Below are positions 1 through 13,708 of a DNA stretch of 64,000 nucleotides, one piece after another (the first letter of the stretch is position 1; each line of letters begins with the position of its first letter). The stretch lies in assembly GCA_905250075.1 (NCBI GenBank), contig CAJNOP010000661.1, positions 54,169 to 118,168 on the forward strand, read 5' to 3'. Both the position numbers and the translations under genes were made by a program. The notes under the pieces are model-generated. The model was given only the letters and a program-made list of their open reading frames with translations. It was not told the origin of the DNA and searched no databases. The DNA comes from Rotaria sp. Silwood1 (lineage: Eukaryota; Rotifera; Eurotatoria; Philodinida; Philodinidae).

Positions 1-2236
1 TACGGTTAGCATCAATAATTTCTCGTTCGTCTATTGTCCAACCATTCAAAAACCAGCATGTGTCCGCTTTAGATGATAATTTAAAAGAAATAAATAGATG
101 ACTCCATATGCCAGACAAATTTCAAAAAAAGCATATTTCATGAAAACTGGTTAAATATACTCAGTCATAACGATTTCAATCTCCGTTTCTTGAGACACAA
201 CTGAATCAAGTACCTAACCGATACTAAAAGTTGAATCTTTCTATATATATAGACATATGTCACAAGAAAAAAAACTTGTTACTTTCTGACGATGAAGGTT
301 ATGTCTGTATAAGTGAAATAGATAGAATGAAGAGAAGATCTATTCGTGTACCTTAAAAATAGTTCAATCATTCTCATCTACTGATGTATATTATAGTAAA
401 TATTAAACAAGTCAATTAATTTCGTTTTGAGTGAATGGATGTCGATGCGGATTTTCGCTTTACAAATATTCTCCTCATCGATTTCAATTTGTCAGCTTTT
501 GCAAACTCAAATGAAAATGAAATGATTCAGTGAACATTCGGAAGTTCTGCAGTATTTTGTAACATATTCCCTTCAATTAATATTAAAGTCAAAAACGGAA
601 CTTAACTGAAGTTTTTCTTAGAAAATTGCTTTTCTAGCTAAATTTTATAAGTACCAGAAAGAATGAATGACTTGATAAGGCGAGGATCAATCGAACAAGA
701 AATATTTATTAAGTCTCGTTTTGAAATCGATTCGAAATTACGAACCTTTCTTTTATACCTATTAACAGTTTTCCTTAATCTTTGACATGTATATCGAAAT
801 GAAAATAGTAATACAGATTGGCCGACATACATATTTTTGGAATATAATGAATGCAATATGACAAATAGTACTAGAGAAGACCAAAAAAAAAAGAAAATGT
901 TAGTATAATAATAGATACAACAACATGAAAAACGAATACTTATTTACACCTTGCACACTTACATCCATCCAAGCAGTTTCTTCGAAAATTTAAAAAGAAA
1001 TCATGCCTATACTATGATTCGATCATATAAAGGTGACCCCTATCGATGCGCGTAACTGCTATCGACCCTTTACATTCAAGTAATAGACTTTTAAAATGTA
1101 TTCAAAAGTTCAGAAAAATCGACAGATATATGAATATCTTCGAATAAACAATGTTGATTCTAGATAAATTTTTGAAACCATTCAAATCTCTTACTAGAAA
1201 TGTTACTTATTAGAATTGTGCAATACTTACACAGTGGAGAATTGAGCAATACTGCGTGTATAAGAGATTTAGTTTCTTTCTGAATAAGAATTGCATTTTG
1301 TTTGTTATTGTGTATACGCATTTCATCAATTGAATACGAAACCATTTCGGTCAAGTTTAAAAGACCAATATCAAATATTTTCGAAGCATTGTTCAGCATT
1401 GAAGTTTCATCTTACTCAAACTTCTCGTTGATGGCAAAATATCAGGTGTGATTTGAATTTTTTTTTTCTTTCAGCTTCCATGATTTTCAAGTTTTCATAG
1501 GCTGTACGTTTTACTGTTTTAATGTAATCACCTCTTTCTGTTACCAATAGCTCGCTCATGTCTCTGTAATATGATAAAAGAAATACATTTTGAGAAATAT
1601 CTTGTCTGGTAGATGGAGATTATCTATTATACTCTGTGAAACTAATTCTAAGACATTTTAGCTGTTGTATGTATTATAATAAATTTGGAAAACTTTTGTG
1701 AAAAATTGAGTACATATTGAGTTATATAAATAGAAAAAAAATTCTATGATTGTTTGAGAGGATGACTTGGATGCAACATGTCTCAGTTTCAATATCAGCT
1801 TCTTATGCTATATCTCTTATAGACAATATTGGCTAAATAATTGAATTCTCAATGGAAAAAGTAATATGTTAGATAGAATTTGAAACAACTCAATTTTTCA
1901 CAATGAACACAGCGCTTCGGAAGACAAACATTAACCTCACCCATTTCTTCATGTTGCAGTTTTCAACATAGACTCAATTCGAAAGTCCTAACTTCGTTGT
2001 AATGTTTCCATACTTATGAAGTATATCGACTTCGAATTTTTTATATTGTCTAAGCTTTGTAAAAATCTGAATATAGAATCAGAAGACATTAAAGTAGTGA
2101 TGATGTTCTATTAGGAAATGACAGACGAATATTTTGACACTCATAGTCGATAATAATGCAGAGATCTCTTTCGATGAACCAACAACTCATATAATTAGTA
2201 ATTGGAGATCTCATTTTTATACGATCATTTTTCTAG
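1..2236. other. No gene recognised
   Basis: AT-rich sequence with only short open frames of up to 79 codons on the minus strand, at 638-856 and 1160-1399. Neither resembles a family I know. I searched this stretch for the N-terminal domain of the eRF1-like gene that begins at 2237, in particular its NIKS and YxCxxxF motifs, and did not find a convincing match. Confidence 0.6.
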
Positions 2237-3372
2237 GCTGCAGAACAAGGATTACATATGGATGATTCTCGATTTGGTTTCATTATTATGGATACGAATG
2301 AAGCTTTGTTTGGCGTATTACATGGCAATGTTCGAGATATAACTATGAAATTTTCAGTTAATTTACCAAAAAAGCGTAGACACGGTGGTGCAAGCTCAAT
2401 TCGATTTGCCCGACTTCGAATAGAAAAACGACGAAACTACATACGAAAAGTATCTGAAACGGCTGTACAATGCTTCATTACTGATGATAAAGTAAATGTT
2501 GATGGAATCATACTCGCAAATGTAGCCGACTTCAATAGTGAACTTCATCAAACTGATGTGTTTGATCCCGTTAGTTGTATTTTTTCTTTTACAATTCTTA
2601 CTAACATTGAGATGTATGTTTCAAGCGTATTCAAGCAAAAATTCTCCAGCAAGTCACTATTATCTATGGTGGTGAGATTGGTTTCAATCAAGCGATCGAA
2701 TTAGCTAGTGAAACGCTTGGAAACATCAAGTTTATACAAGAGAAAAAAATTCTTTGTAAGTTTTATTCTGTATTAGGTTGAATCTCAATATTAAAAAAAA
2801 TCCTTTTGTAGCTCAGTATTTTGATGAAGTATGTAAAGATTCCGGTCAATATTGCTGCGGTCTAGAAGATACACTGAAAAAACTGGAAATAGGTGATATA
2901 GAAACGTTGATCATTTGGGAAAATTTCGATGTAACGCGTTATATTTTACGTAATAATCAAACAGAAGAAATGAAAACTCTCTATTTACGGTCTAATCAAG
3001 AAAAGGAAAAATCTTATTTTCAAGATAAGGATACAGGCATGGAACTGGAGCAAATCGAACAAATACGATTAGTAGATTGGTTTGTCAATAATTACAAAAA
3101 ATTTGGTAAGAGAAAATTAACCATTGAAATATCTTTCTTTTCATTAAAATATTCTTTTGATGAGGTATCAAACTCGAAATCGTAACAGACAAGAGTCAAG
3201 AAGGTTCTCAGTTTGTACATGGTTTTGATGGTATTGGAAGTTTGTTATTATTCGATATGGTTTTCTTTTTCACTTGTTATTCATGCATCTCATAGGTATT
3301 CTCAATCACAAAATAGATAAAAGAGTTTCAACTGATGAAAAAATCCTGGAACAGTTTAACTTTAGTGAGTAG
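2237..3372 (+). CDS. eRF1-like release factor, M and C domains, GGA in place of GGQ
   Basis: Homologue of eukaryotic release factor eRF1, which reads stop codons with its N domain and releases the peptide with the GGQ loop of its M domain. Five exons join in one frame: 2237-2569, 2626-2755, 2812-3105, 3165-3239 and 3296-3372 (tag stop). All four introns are 56-59 bases with GT-AG ends. They give 302 residues, against about 437 for a full eRF1. The M domain ([22 protein letters not shown]) and C domain ([25 protein letters not shown]) are clear. The GGQ glutamine is alanine (gca, 2390-2392). The N domain is not found upstream, and the C-terminal tail after GIGSIL is divergent, though it keeps acidic residues. 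The exon start at 2237 follows an AG acceptor; an in-frame ATG lies at 2258. It could be a truncated paralogue under purifying selection or a young pseudogene. The family call is secure; activity is doubtful. Confidence 0.85.
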
Positions 3373-4640
3373 CAAGAACAAAGAAAATCATTTTCTTTTC
3401 ATGTTTGTTTTAGATGATGACAGTTATGGATTCTTCCTCGATTAATCTAAATTTTTCCTTCATTTTCTACTACATTCCATTTGTACTTTTCTTTAAATGG
3501 TTTCGATACTTTGATTTCTTCTATTCTAAATATATTATTACTGCCTTGATTTTTTCTTACTCATGAACATAGTAGGATAAGAAAAACGAGAGTGTGGATG
3601 TGGATGTTGTGGTTTAAGAGGAGAAACACACTTACATTCTCGCTTCATATCGATCGCCTAAAGACTTGAGTGTATGAACAGAGTATGAGTGTGTCTACAG
3701 ATGTGTCTCACTGGTATATTCACACTTTTTTCTAACAAAAAACAAATGTAAAGAGCGCCTTAGCATCCGCAAACGATAGAGGAAAACGTTTGTTCGCTCA
3801 CGGAAACAAAAATAGAATGCTTTATCATCAAATAAAAGTGTACTGTAATTTTTATTGGTCATGGAAAGTTCTAATGATGCAAAAATAGCGAATAAACTTT
3901 GTTGTTTACAAGATTATCAGTATAGAGACTGTAATGTTTCTCTGAGTATAGTTGAGAAGATAAAAGCTTACGGTTAAGTTCAGGCATTCAGTGATTTGTA
4001 CTGCATTGATAAGTTTTGACACCAAACCAAAAATATCTGTGTATTTGTTTGTGATCATTTTTTGCCACAAAGAAAGAAAAGACTTGTTTGTACAGAGTTT
4101 TTCATGATAATATTTTCATTTATATTAACAGAAGTCGAAATACAAAGATGAATATGCCTGATTTTATTTTCGTCGAACAGTCGAAAGAAAAGTACGTGTG
4201 GATATACGCGTTTTACCACGAGATATTCTTCATTCGACTAGTCGTGCAATTTTTTGATAAAGTCTCGATACAAAGTAATATAAAAAGTGATGAAAAAGAA
4301 ATATTGTTCGCAAGAGTCGAGTTTTTCGAAAAAATCTTGAAAGATTACAACTAATTCGAACTCAAACATGAAGATGCAACTCATCAGATATAGTATCTTT
4401 GACGTCTATCATACATTTGTTGCATATCATTCAGTAATCTAGACCTACTCTTACATTAGTTATTTGGCATAATAGAACTGGAAATGAGAATCGGAATTTG
4501 GAAGAAAAACATGTAGAAGAAGCAATGTATCTATAAACTATAGTCTCACTGCTCAATAAAAAATAAAAAATTCTAATGAAACCTATCATATCATGTTAAT
4601 CCTCTTTGTATTTGCATTAAAAAAATAACATTTTCTGATT
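3373..4640 (+). other. No clear gene; one orphan open frame
   Basis: AT-rich spacer. An 88-codon open frame at 4088-4354 matches nothing I recognise. A GT-rich stretch at 3590-3650 weakly resembles the telomere-like foldbacks seen later, but its arms do not pair well. Confidence 0.4.
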
Positions 4641-4666
4641 CATTCCACACTTTTTTCATCTTCTAT

Positions 4667-5200
4667 GTGAGTAAGTCTGTATTTCGTTCTCTCTTTCAAT
4701 TGTTTCACAATCATGTGCTCTTTGCGATGTTGTCATATATCGTGTATATGGCAATGTGTGACATCCCTTTTCTATTACTGAACCATAGTAAGAAATCTGC
4801 TCAAACCCATCATCTTATTGAAAGACGAGACGTATGTATGAACTGTTCCTAGCTGCTTGGACACTTGTTACTATTGCCAGCTTTCTCTACTCAGACTTTA
4901 CATAATATGTTATCGAATCACTTCTCGATCCAGGCGTTGGCCGTTTATTCGTCTTTGGTTCAGTTTGCATTCTTGTGGTTGCTGCTCCTGTAAATCAACG
5001 AATATATTGTGTTGTCAATGTTTCAAAGTTATTCACATTATAGGAGCGCCACAAGATTTCTGATGAAGCTATCGTGTTGGGTGCTTTTTTGATCATCCTG
5101 TTTGCTATACTGATCGCTTCTCTCTTCGTGAGCATCTTACAATATGTGATAGGAAAGTCTTTTATATGGCACTCTCAAGGCATATTTCACCCATTGTAAT
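4667..5200 (+). pseudogene. Possible multi-pass membrane protein remnant
   Basis: Three stretches encode hydrophobic segments separated by plausible short introns. The first runs from 4667 and includes FHNHVLFAMLSYIVYMAM. A candidate intron (gtatgt to ctactcag) follows at about 4832-4891. A second (gtaaat to cattatag) lies at about 4991-5044. The downstream stretch, in another frame, reads VLGAFLIILFAILIASLFV, a clear transmembrane helix. No single frame carries all three segments with these introns, so either the splice model is wrong or the gene is broken. The first segment resembles TM2 of a rhodopsin-type receptor only loosely. I cannot name the family. Confidence 0.25.
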
Positions 5201-5220
5201 TGTGATCGTTCAATGTAAAG

Positions 5221-8200
5221 AAGTAGGGACTCGATGAATAAAGATTCTCCTATGTCCAAAGAGAGGATTTCGTCTTGGAGTGTTCAATCGGAAATATTTA
5301 TTCAAGATCGAATTTTAAAGTCATAAGTATTGTTCGTAACCATGAGTGAAGTTAGATCGATGTATCAATTGGAATATTGTAAGATTTGTCTGCTGACTCA
5401 ACTTTGACGTTGTTACAACCATGCGATAGAGCGAACATAAAACTCCGCTGACAACCAAGACCATGTCATCAATTCATAACACGTCTTGCGTTTCATTACT
5501 AGAGAATCAATGAAGATGTGAAAATATGTGAGTTATTGAACAAGTGATCGACATACACCCATATTCAAGTGATGTTAATGTGCTTAAAATGAAGTTAATA
5601 GTGATAAATTCTGTAGTGGTCAATTCGCAGATAGTCGATGCAATAGATTTTACTGTCCATTGTTCAACTTGTTCTATCTGTATTGCTAGCACAAGTCTGA
5701 AAATATTCAAAAGTACTTTTCATTTAAAAATTTGACTTCTGCATTGGTCATTTTATCAGTAGTGGTTATCTTAGATTAAGGATTCAAAAAAGTGAATTGA
5801 AAAAAAAATAAAGAGTCTGAGACTATTTTTAGTGCCATGCCACAAAGATTATCGATGATAGACATTTCGTCAATACTAAAATGAAATGAAACTACATTGG
5901 ACGAGTCTTTTCAAAGACAGATAATATCTAATTAAACTAGGCAATGGACTCAAAATTTTTAAAAAAGGTACAATGTTATTTTTGATAAAGGATTTTTTTT
6001 TATTTGAAAAATTTTTATATGTGCATTCGACAAATCCACCATATCAAGGGAAAACATGGAATACTTCTGTACTCTTTTTACTACTTTTACTTTAGATAAA
6101 TGCTAATGCTATTTCATCAATGTTGAACAGCCATGTTCTAATAATACTAGAAACGTATAGATAATAAAAACCATTCGAAATAAAACAGAACCAACACAAT
6201 CAATCATGAATAAATAGGAATAGAAATGCACCACACTTCTGTATAAACACGATATATGCATATTGTTCTGTATATCATGACACACTGAACATTTTTTGCA
6301 TGACAGTTACATATGTAACTTTCATTCTCGGAAACAGCTTTATTTTGCTTAACTCTTATGCTAATTTATGTTAAATTTAGCAATATAGTGTATAGAATAA
6401 AACATTCTGTCACGGTTCAAGCAGATTTAGATTGATGCTATTGAATGTGCGCTCGCTTTACTGAGCTTAGCTATTCCAATAGTCAGTTTAGAAAAAATTT
6501 CTTCCATTATAGATACCAGAGAATATGCAAATTCACGATATCAATTGACCATGCCTACCAAGTTCCTAGCATTTGTCGAAAAATTGATTGTCTCATCGAT
6601 ACCAATGGTTTCAGTTTAATTTTTCAATTTTCATTGTTCAACACCACTTGAAATTCGTAAGAAGAAACTTTACTCTATAAAATAGAGCATGTCTTAAAGT
6701 AAATTGATAACTCTCAATATGTTCTTTTCTTCACTTAGTTTTCTGGGAAATTTTCAAATTTAGCTTATATTGAAGAGCACTTTTTTAATAGAAAATCAAC
6801 TGAATATGAATATGGTGTGGAAATAATTGAAGCATATACTAGCATATCTTTTTTATAGGGAGAACGTCCTGGAGGTATGAGAAGATTCGATGAAATTGGA
6901 TAAATCTTGAAAGAGTTAAGAGAAGATCAGGTAGGCACGATTGTAAACGACCGTATAGGAAGAAATGCAGTAATTTACGGAGAAAAAAAACGCTCGTTTA
7001 CTGTTCTCTTACAAGATAGTTCTACAAGGTCACAGAAACATTAGATCTCTGAAGACATGTATTACCAAGAAATACTATCGTTTACGAAAGTCCTAAACTT
7101 TGTTCTGGATATTTTTATAAAAGATCTATTGAAATATTACTTAGTACAAGTTATTGCTCTCATATGAAATTAACGTGAACATGCAGAATTTGGCAAATGA
7201 TTGTCGAGTTTTTGCCCAGTTTGGTGTTACTAAACTTTTAGGAAAAGCTGCATCTAAAGTAATTCCAACGTGGTCGATAAATTCCAGTAACTTTCTGTAA
7301 AAATCCTTCTTGGAAAACATGATGACTGTTTAAAAAAATATGGATAAGAATAGTTCTCATATTGTACTGTTTCCATAGCAAAACCATCAAGATCTTATTA
7401 AAATGGAATATCTCATTCAATGATCACCACAAGCAGTTCATTTTTTTAAAATTCATGTGTTTGACAATGAGAGTAATAATTTCATCCGAATTCGGACAAT
7501 CTTCTTGAGAATCGGTGTCAAATATACCAACAGATCGAGTTTTTCTAGTCTGACTTGATCTAGTCTAGCTCAGTAATACCTGCAGGATTATGCAAATGTC
7601 AACTGTTCGCTCAATTTATTTCCATGAGAGTAGGATAATAATAAATTCTTGTACGAATGATAAATTAAAACAAGAAGAAAATCATCATAAAGATTTTTCA
7701 TATAAGACAGACTCTAATTAATAAAATGTCTTTGATTATATCTGTATTGTTACACATAATCAAAAAATTCTTCTGACAGCTCATTAAACCTACAAGACTA
7801 AACTAGTGTTCGACTGAAGCATTTGTTATTGAAATTGAATAAATTTGTCCCAGTGTTCTCGGATAATAACTGACTTGACCTATTAATGAAGGAGAATATT
7901 AAATGGAAGGATCAGACTGGGCTTAGATGTCAAAACTTGATCCGGTAAATGACTACCAGGTACTAGACCAAGCTAACAGCTCTAATTAGTAGAAAATGTT
8001 CGCTTGAGTGAACAACTTAAACCTAATTATCAGCTTCCTATTTGGTCATCAGATGATAAAATATGTTCAATTGACAAATCTATGAAAAAATTAGTTGATT
8101 AAATTCATCTTTGAAGGATAATACTTATTATTAATTAAGAAACCATTCTAACAGATATTTGATTCTCATTACATTTCCAGGAAGCTGCAGATGAGTTATG

Positions 8201-9527
8201 ACATGTGATATCTCGTATAGAAATGACATATCTCTATAGAAAATGGAATTAAAAATATTCACGTGAACATAAATAAACCCAGTCATAATGTTACCATAAA
8301 ATTAGAATAGCTATTAAAATTGTTAAACTTGTATCATCATTTCAACAAACCTTCGTACTGATGTCTTTCGTTCATGAAGAATTGCCTTTATTCTAGAAAT
8401 TGATATTGTCTATTACAGTGCTGACAAATTTTTAATTTATCCATAATTAAATATTTGTCATATACATATTTTTGAATTCGGATTAGATTTCATTCTATTA
8501 CATGAAAAGTTCTGTCATTCGAAACTCTCTACGACACCATAGTGTTAAGTAATACGTAAAGTTGACTGAAAAAATCGAAAAATAAATCCGGTTCCTAATC
8601 AGTGTTATTATATTCTTTGATGATTTCAAATTGTTCAATAAACAAAATTTATATGTGATAAAGATTTAGATAACTTATAATTTGCAAGAAAGCCTTACAA
8701 AGCCATGAATCATTTTTAAAATGAATCAACACGAATTTCGAGTTCAAGCTTTGTAAAAATAAAGATTTTCAAAGAACTAAGTAGTTTACGTTGAACATTC
8801 TGGTATTTGAAAAAAAAGTAAACTTTTTTCTTATATTTATATATCAAGATAGGAGATATTAGAATAACTACTACTCTCAAAATAATGTTTCGTCTCATGA
8901 AATATTTTATTTATGCTAAGTTTGTGTTTGGACGTTGTTTTTGAATCTGATCAATGAAAAATCGTTGGTATTTTATTGAAAAACTCATTAAAATAAGCGT
9001 AACTTAAGACGAAAGACTAATGAATATGAATTCTGTTATACATTCTCTAGTCTCAATAGAATTTACCTGATAAGATAAGACTTATCTCAAAATCCAATTT
9101 ATCACTAGACGAGATTTCTTCGTTAAAATAATTAGTAAAAAAAGGCATGAAATGAATTTGTACTTAAGAACGAAGGAAGAAAATAGACGTAATCTTTATT
9201 CTAATAAAAAAAACAACATGTAAGAAATATTCAATGAAGTGATGAGATTGGAAAAAAAAACAATAAAAGAATCATAGGTTTTAAGAAACTAAGGCTTCAT
9301 TATCATACTTCGAGTTTTTGAATTAGTCAAAAAAAACGAAAAATATTGCAAAAAATAATTCTTTTTCTCTCTTCATAATTTCAATTTAGAAAAAAAAGTT
9401 TATTTTAAACTCTAGTTTATTTCTGTTTTTTTTTTTTTGTTTTTAAATATCAATAGCAAACAAAAGGAAAATTTCTTCAATAAATAAATGTCTTGGTTTT
9501 ATTGTCTAATTAATATATTGAATAAAA
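5221..9527. other. Long AT-rich region with two exon-like scraps
   Basis: Mostly non-coding. At 6431-6617 an open frame follows an AG acceptor and reads IDAIECALALLSLAIPIVSL at its start. At 6862-6931 a second coding-like scrap begins GERPGGMRRFDEIG and has an in-frame taa shortly after. They may be decayed exons of one gene. No family is recognised. Nothing else is supportable here. Confidence 0.3.
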
Positions 9528-10325
9528 TTATCGAACGAGTACACGATCAAATTGAACTCCATTTAATATTCCACCAGCCATTGTTTTTGTAACATTTGAT
9601 CGAAATGTGTTTACATTTGTTTTTAAAACTTCAGCTGCTTCTTTATTTAATGGATCATCAGGATTTGGTTCCTAATAAATTATAATTATCATAAAATACA
9701 TATATATTTTTTTAGAATCTTACCGAAAAAAGAAAACCCATACCGAGTATAACAGATAAAATTGTTAATACAGGTTTCCAATCTTCTCTAAAATAAAAAA
9801 AAAACGAAATAAATAAATAATAGTTAAACAATAACAACATTCAGTTACCGAAGAATATTTAGACAAACATTTCCTTCAAGATCAATATTTGGATGATAAA
9901 TTTTTTGTGTACATTTTACTTTAGGTGGTGTATGAGGATATTCGGATTCAATTGTAAATGAAAATACAAATCGACCACCTTTATAAAAACCCTAAAATAT
10001 GTAAAATAATTTAAAAGTAAAATTAGACTTTTTTTATTTTTTATTTTTTTAATAATGAAATTTTTACATCATCAGGTATGATTGTGAGTGTAAAATGAAG
10101 AAGATCATCTTTATTTGGATATGTTACTTGACATGTTGGTGGTAATGTACCTAATTCGCTTAGATCTAAAAACAAAATAAATACCTCTTTGTTTTTTCAA
10201 AAAACATAGTAAGAAAAATAACCTTTAGTAGCACGTAGTAGAGCAGCTGATGTTTTTTTCATACCAGTATCACTTGATGCTCCATCACCAGAGCGTGCTT
10301 GTTTGATACTAAATAAATTGAGCAT
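9528..10325 (-). CDS. UBE2M: NEDD8-conjugating E2 enzyme UBE2M/UBC12
   Basis: E2 enzyme that takes NEDD8 from its E1 (NAE1-UBA3) and passes it to cullins through a RING E3, activating cullin-RING ubiquitin ligases. Five minus-strand exons: 10223-10325, 10068-10165, 9849-9991, 9724-9787 and 9528-9671, giving 183 residues, the same length as human UBE2M. Introns are 52-76 bases with GT-AG ends. The protein starts MLNLFSIKQ, matching the Met-x-x-Leu-Phe N-terminal peptide that docks on the NEDD8 E1. The catalytic core shows [20 protein letters not shown], with the active-site cysteine in NVCLN, followed by [17 protein letters not shown]. It ends FDRVLVR, then taa. No frameshift or premature stop is present, so the gene looks functional. 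It stands alone; the nearest clear genes lie several kilobases away. Confidence 0.97.
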
Positions 10326-12736
10326 ATCTAAAAGATCTTTTCAATTAAAAAAATTTAATAAATGACTTCAAAATCTTTGATCAACAATCGAATTTTGTCA
10401 TAAAATTTCTTTCTTCATACATTCATTCATTCATTCATTCCTCAACAATATATATAGATCTAACATGAAGCAATGGGAAATAAACAATTTAACAGCGACA
10501 TCTTATTTACATTGAAAAGATTTTTTGATCGAGTAGGCCATCTATCTATTGCATTTATCCATTCGTAATAGATATTGAAAAATGTTTTCAATCATGTCAA
10601 TAATATGAAAAATCTATTATTTCTTTTTCTGCAACAACTGATGTTATCAATCCTTTCGTCATAGTTAAGTATATTTTGAAACAAATGATTGTGTAAGAAA
10701 TAATTCTTTACAAAATAGGATGTGACTCAAAGTTCGTAACAATCATTTCTTTGCAATTATTCTGAAGAAATCAACTAAAAGTATTCATTAACTTGAAAAA
10801 AGTGTTGACAATAAATTCATAAAACTATCATGCAAATTGAGTGGATATTAACTAAAATTGTGGATAATCGAGAATTTTTGAACTGGTCTGATCATGTCCC
10901 TTTTTTGCACTCGGTTTTTTACAAATTTCTAAAGAGAAATATCGTATTTAACTAATTGATAAACTCGAAATCATAAATTTCTTCGCTCACCATGAAGCGT
11001 TTTCAATTGTTCATTTGTTTTTGAATTCGAATTCAGTGTATAAGATAGAGTTTAGTTAGGTATGACAATCATTAAAAGAATAAGTTTTCTTTGGCATTCT
11101 GTCCAGTATTGTAGGCATTTTTCTAGGAATTTAACCTCTGGTATAGTATGAACAAATGATGGTATTTTGAAATGAGGTGTTCCTCACATATAGGTCCATT
11201 TATTATTAGTAGAAGGTCTCGTTTTCGAGATAGAAAAGTTCCAAAAATTACTCTTATTTCACGAAAGATGCTAAAATTTTCTAGTTGTTCAGACTCTCAG
11301 ATCGAAATACCGTCATTTGATTTATTAGTATCTAAAATGCCGATAATTCTGGATAGATCACCTAAAAGAACATATTCTTTTGATGTTTTTCATACCTTAC
11401 TAAACTCTATCTGATGGGCAGAGTCCGAATTCAAAAGCAATCCTCGTCAGTCTTTTCGATCGATGATTCAAACAAAAATTCAATATTTACCAAAAAAATT
11501 TTAGCTCAAGTAACTCACTTTTGATTGTATTCATTAAAAAACGAAATGTATTTCGATTAAAGAAATAGAATCTTGTCGATGAACACAAGAAAATTAAACT
11601 AATAGTGTTTGAAACTACACTATTGGATTATATTAACATGAGCAAGTAAACTTGATCTCAACATGTTTTGCAGGTGTCTTGTATCATCTATAGGAAATTC
11701 ATACAAAGACTTCGAAATAAACGATAGTATGAATTGAATCTAGAAATTGGATACAATATATGATAAACAAAAAATACCAAAAAGTAGTATTTAACAACTT
11801 GAAAACGATCGAAATTTATCTGAACTCATATTCATCACGGTTTACATAGAATTACAATAATTATGTTTATTAACGAACAATAATTAATTATTATAATCTC
11901 AATAGTAATGTCATGAAAGTCGAACATAGAATGGCGCATACTTGCTGTATTATTGTGTTGCGTATATTTTTTCTTTGTTTTCTAGTAAACTATTAGAAGA
12001 AATCCAGAAAATCTATAATATATTTTCTCTATTTTTTAATACTAAAGTAAAGATAGACATGAGAAATTGCTCTGCATCTATACTATTATTGAAATATATT
12101 CATTATATAAGACTGGATGATTTTCGATTCTATTGTTATAACTAAACAAATTGTGAAAATTACATAACTAGTCATATAAAATTTCGTTGAAATCAATATG
12201 TTTTTTTTTCTGTTTCTTATAATTAAATTTTTCTATATAAACATTACTTCTACATTAAAACAATATGAGAGAAGAATGATTAAATTAATTTGCGAACGTA
12301 AACATGGATGATTTTTGTTTGACAAAAAAAAAAAAAAAAAGAATCGAAATAAATTTCATCAATCTTTTTTTCTCATGACAAAAAAATTAGTTTCATATTT
12401 TATTATTACACATAAATTTCATAACAATAAGAACATGATCGTATACTGTAATTGATTAGTTCAATTACTGTTGAAAACAAGTCGATTGTGATCTTTGTTT
12501 TTTTTTTTATTTTCATAAAACTTTTTAAAAAAATACGAGTATATCACAAAAGAAAAGAAGAAAACTAAATAAATAATTGATGATGACTGTATCTTTTGAT
12601 AACTATGTAATTTTAAAGTAAAATAACGTTTCTAGACTGATAAAAAAAATTCTAAATAAAATACTGAAATATTCAAACCAGATAAATTTTGATTATCAAA
12701 ATAAAAAAAAATATGATAAATCCAAAATAAGAAACT
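10326..12736. other. Non-coding spacer
   Basis: AT-rich sequence. It contains a short ATTC microsatellite near 10420-10441 and an orphan 80-codon open frame at 11172-11414 with no recognised similarity. Poly-A and poly-T runs are common from 12200 on. Nothing else is supportable. Confidence 0.5.
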
Positions 12737-13708
12737 ATAAAGAGTGTTCCGGAAGTTCTAAAACGATTTTAAAATTCACCGTTCTCACATTCTACAAAAG
12801 CAAATTCGTTGAAACTTTGGTAGATTGTTGTACATATATAGTACTACATAACTACAAAGTTTGAGGTCTATAGGTTTTACTATGGATGCGAAACTGTAAC
12901 AATATTGACATGTACTATTTTTTAAATTTTCCTGATTATCTTCGAGGTGTGCAACATTTTTTTTGTTTCATATATATCTTGGCTTAGATAAATGATAAAA
13001 TCTTGAATTTTTCTTTAAAAGATGCGTCGTGAAAAGTTCTACAAAAAGTGCAATAACAAATCCCTATTGACTTGTGTTAATGGTTTCTGCCATACTCAAA
13101 ATGAAAAACCTACATGGTATTATAGTACTACTACTCACCATATTATGCGTAATAAAAAAAAAGTTTGGAAGACTTTTGCTTTCCAATAGGAATTTATTTA
13201 TACAGCTTTTGTAGAGCTTTCGACGGTGCATATTTTGAAAAAGAAATCAAGATTTTATCATTTTCTCAAGCTGAGATATATACAAAACAAAAAAGTCTTC
13301 CAAACATTTTTTATTACGCACAATATGGTGAGAAGTAGTACTATCATGTAGGATTTTCATTTAGTATATGACAGAAATCATTAACACAAGTCAATAGGGA
13401 TTTGTTATTACAATTTTTGTAGAACTTTTCATGGCGCATCTTTTAAAAAAAATTCAAGATTTTACCATCTACCTAAGCCGAAATATAGATATTTTGGTAG
13501 ATCCAGAATACAGGAAAATTTTAAAAATAGTACATCACAGTGTTGTTACAGGTTCTCCTCTGTAGTAGAACCTATAGACCTCAAACTTTGTAGTTATGTA
13601 GTACTATACATGTACAACAATCTAACAAAGTTTCAACGAATTTGCATTTGTTGAATGCGAGAATGATGAATTTTAAAATCGTTTCAGAACTTCCGAAACA
13701 TCCTTTAT
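12737..13708. mobile_element. Inverted-repeat (foldback/MITE-like) element, about 970 bases
   Basis: The two ends are long imperfect inverted repeats. The left arm begins agagtgttccggaagttct and the right arm ends agaacttccgaaacatcct. Matching blocks continue inward for more than 400 bases, for example the block around gtttgaggtctataggtt near 12860 and its complement near 13565, and gtcttccaaac at 13298 against gtttggaagac at 13163. Inside, a unit near 13200-13290 is a diverged copy of 13407-13485. No coding frame is present. A non-autonomous DNA transposon is the simplest reading; no target duplication was established. Confidence 0.75.

Noticed and set aside
400..430. NIKS-like text as a missing exon of the eRF1-like gene
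   Set aside because: A short aatattaaa match only; stop codons follow at once and no flanking N-domain residues fit.
3585..3655. An eighth telomere-like foldback
   Set aside because: The GT-rich part lacks GGG units and the would-be C arm pairs poorly.
10420..10441. CRISPR-like or regulatory array
   Set aside because: A plain ATTC microsatellite without spacers.
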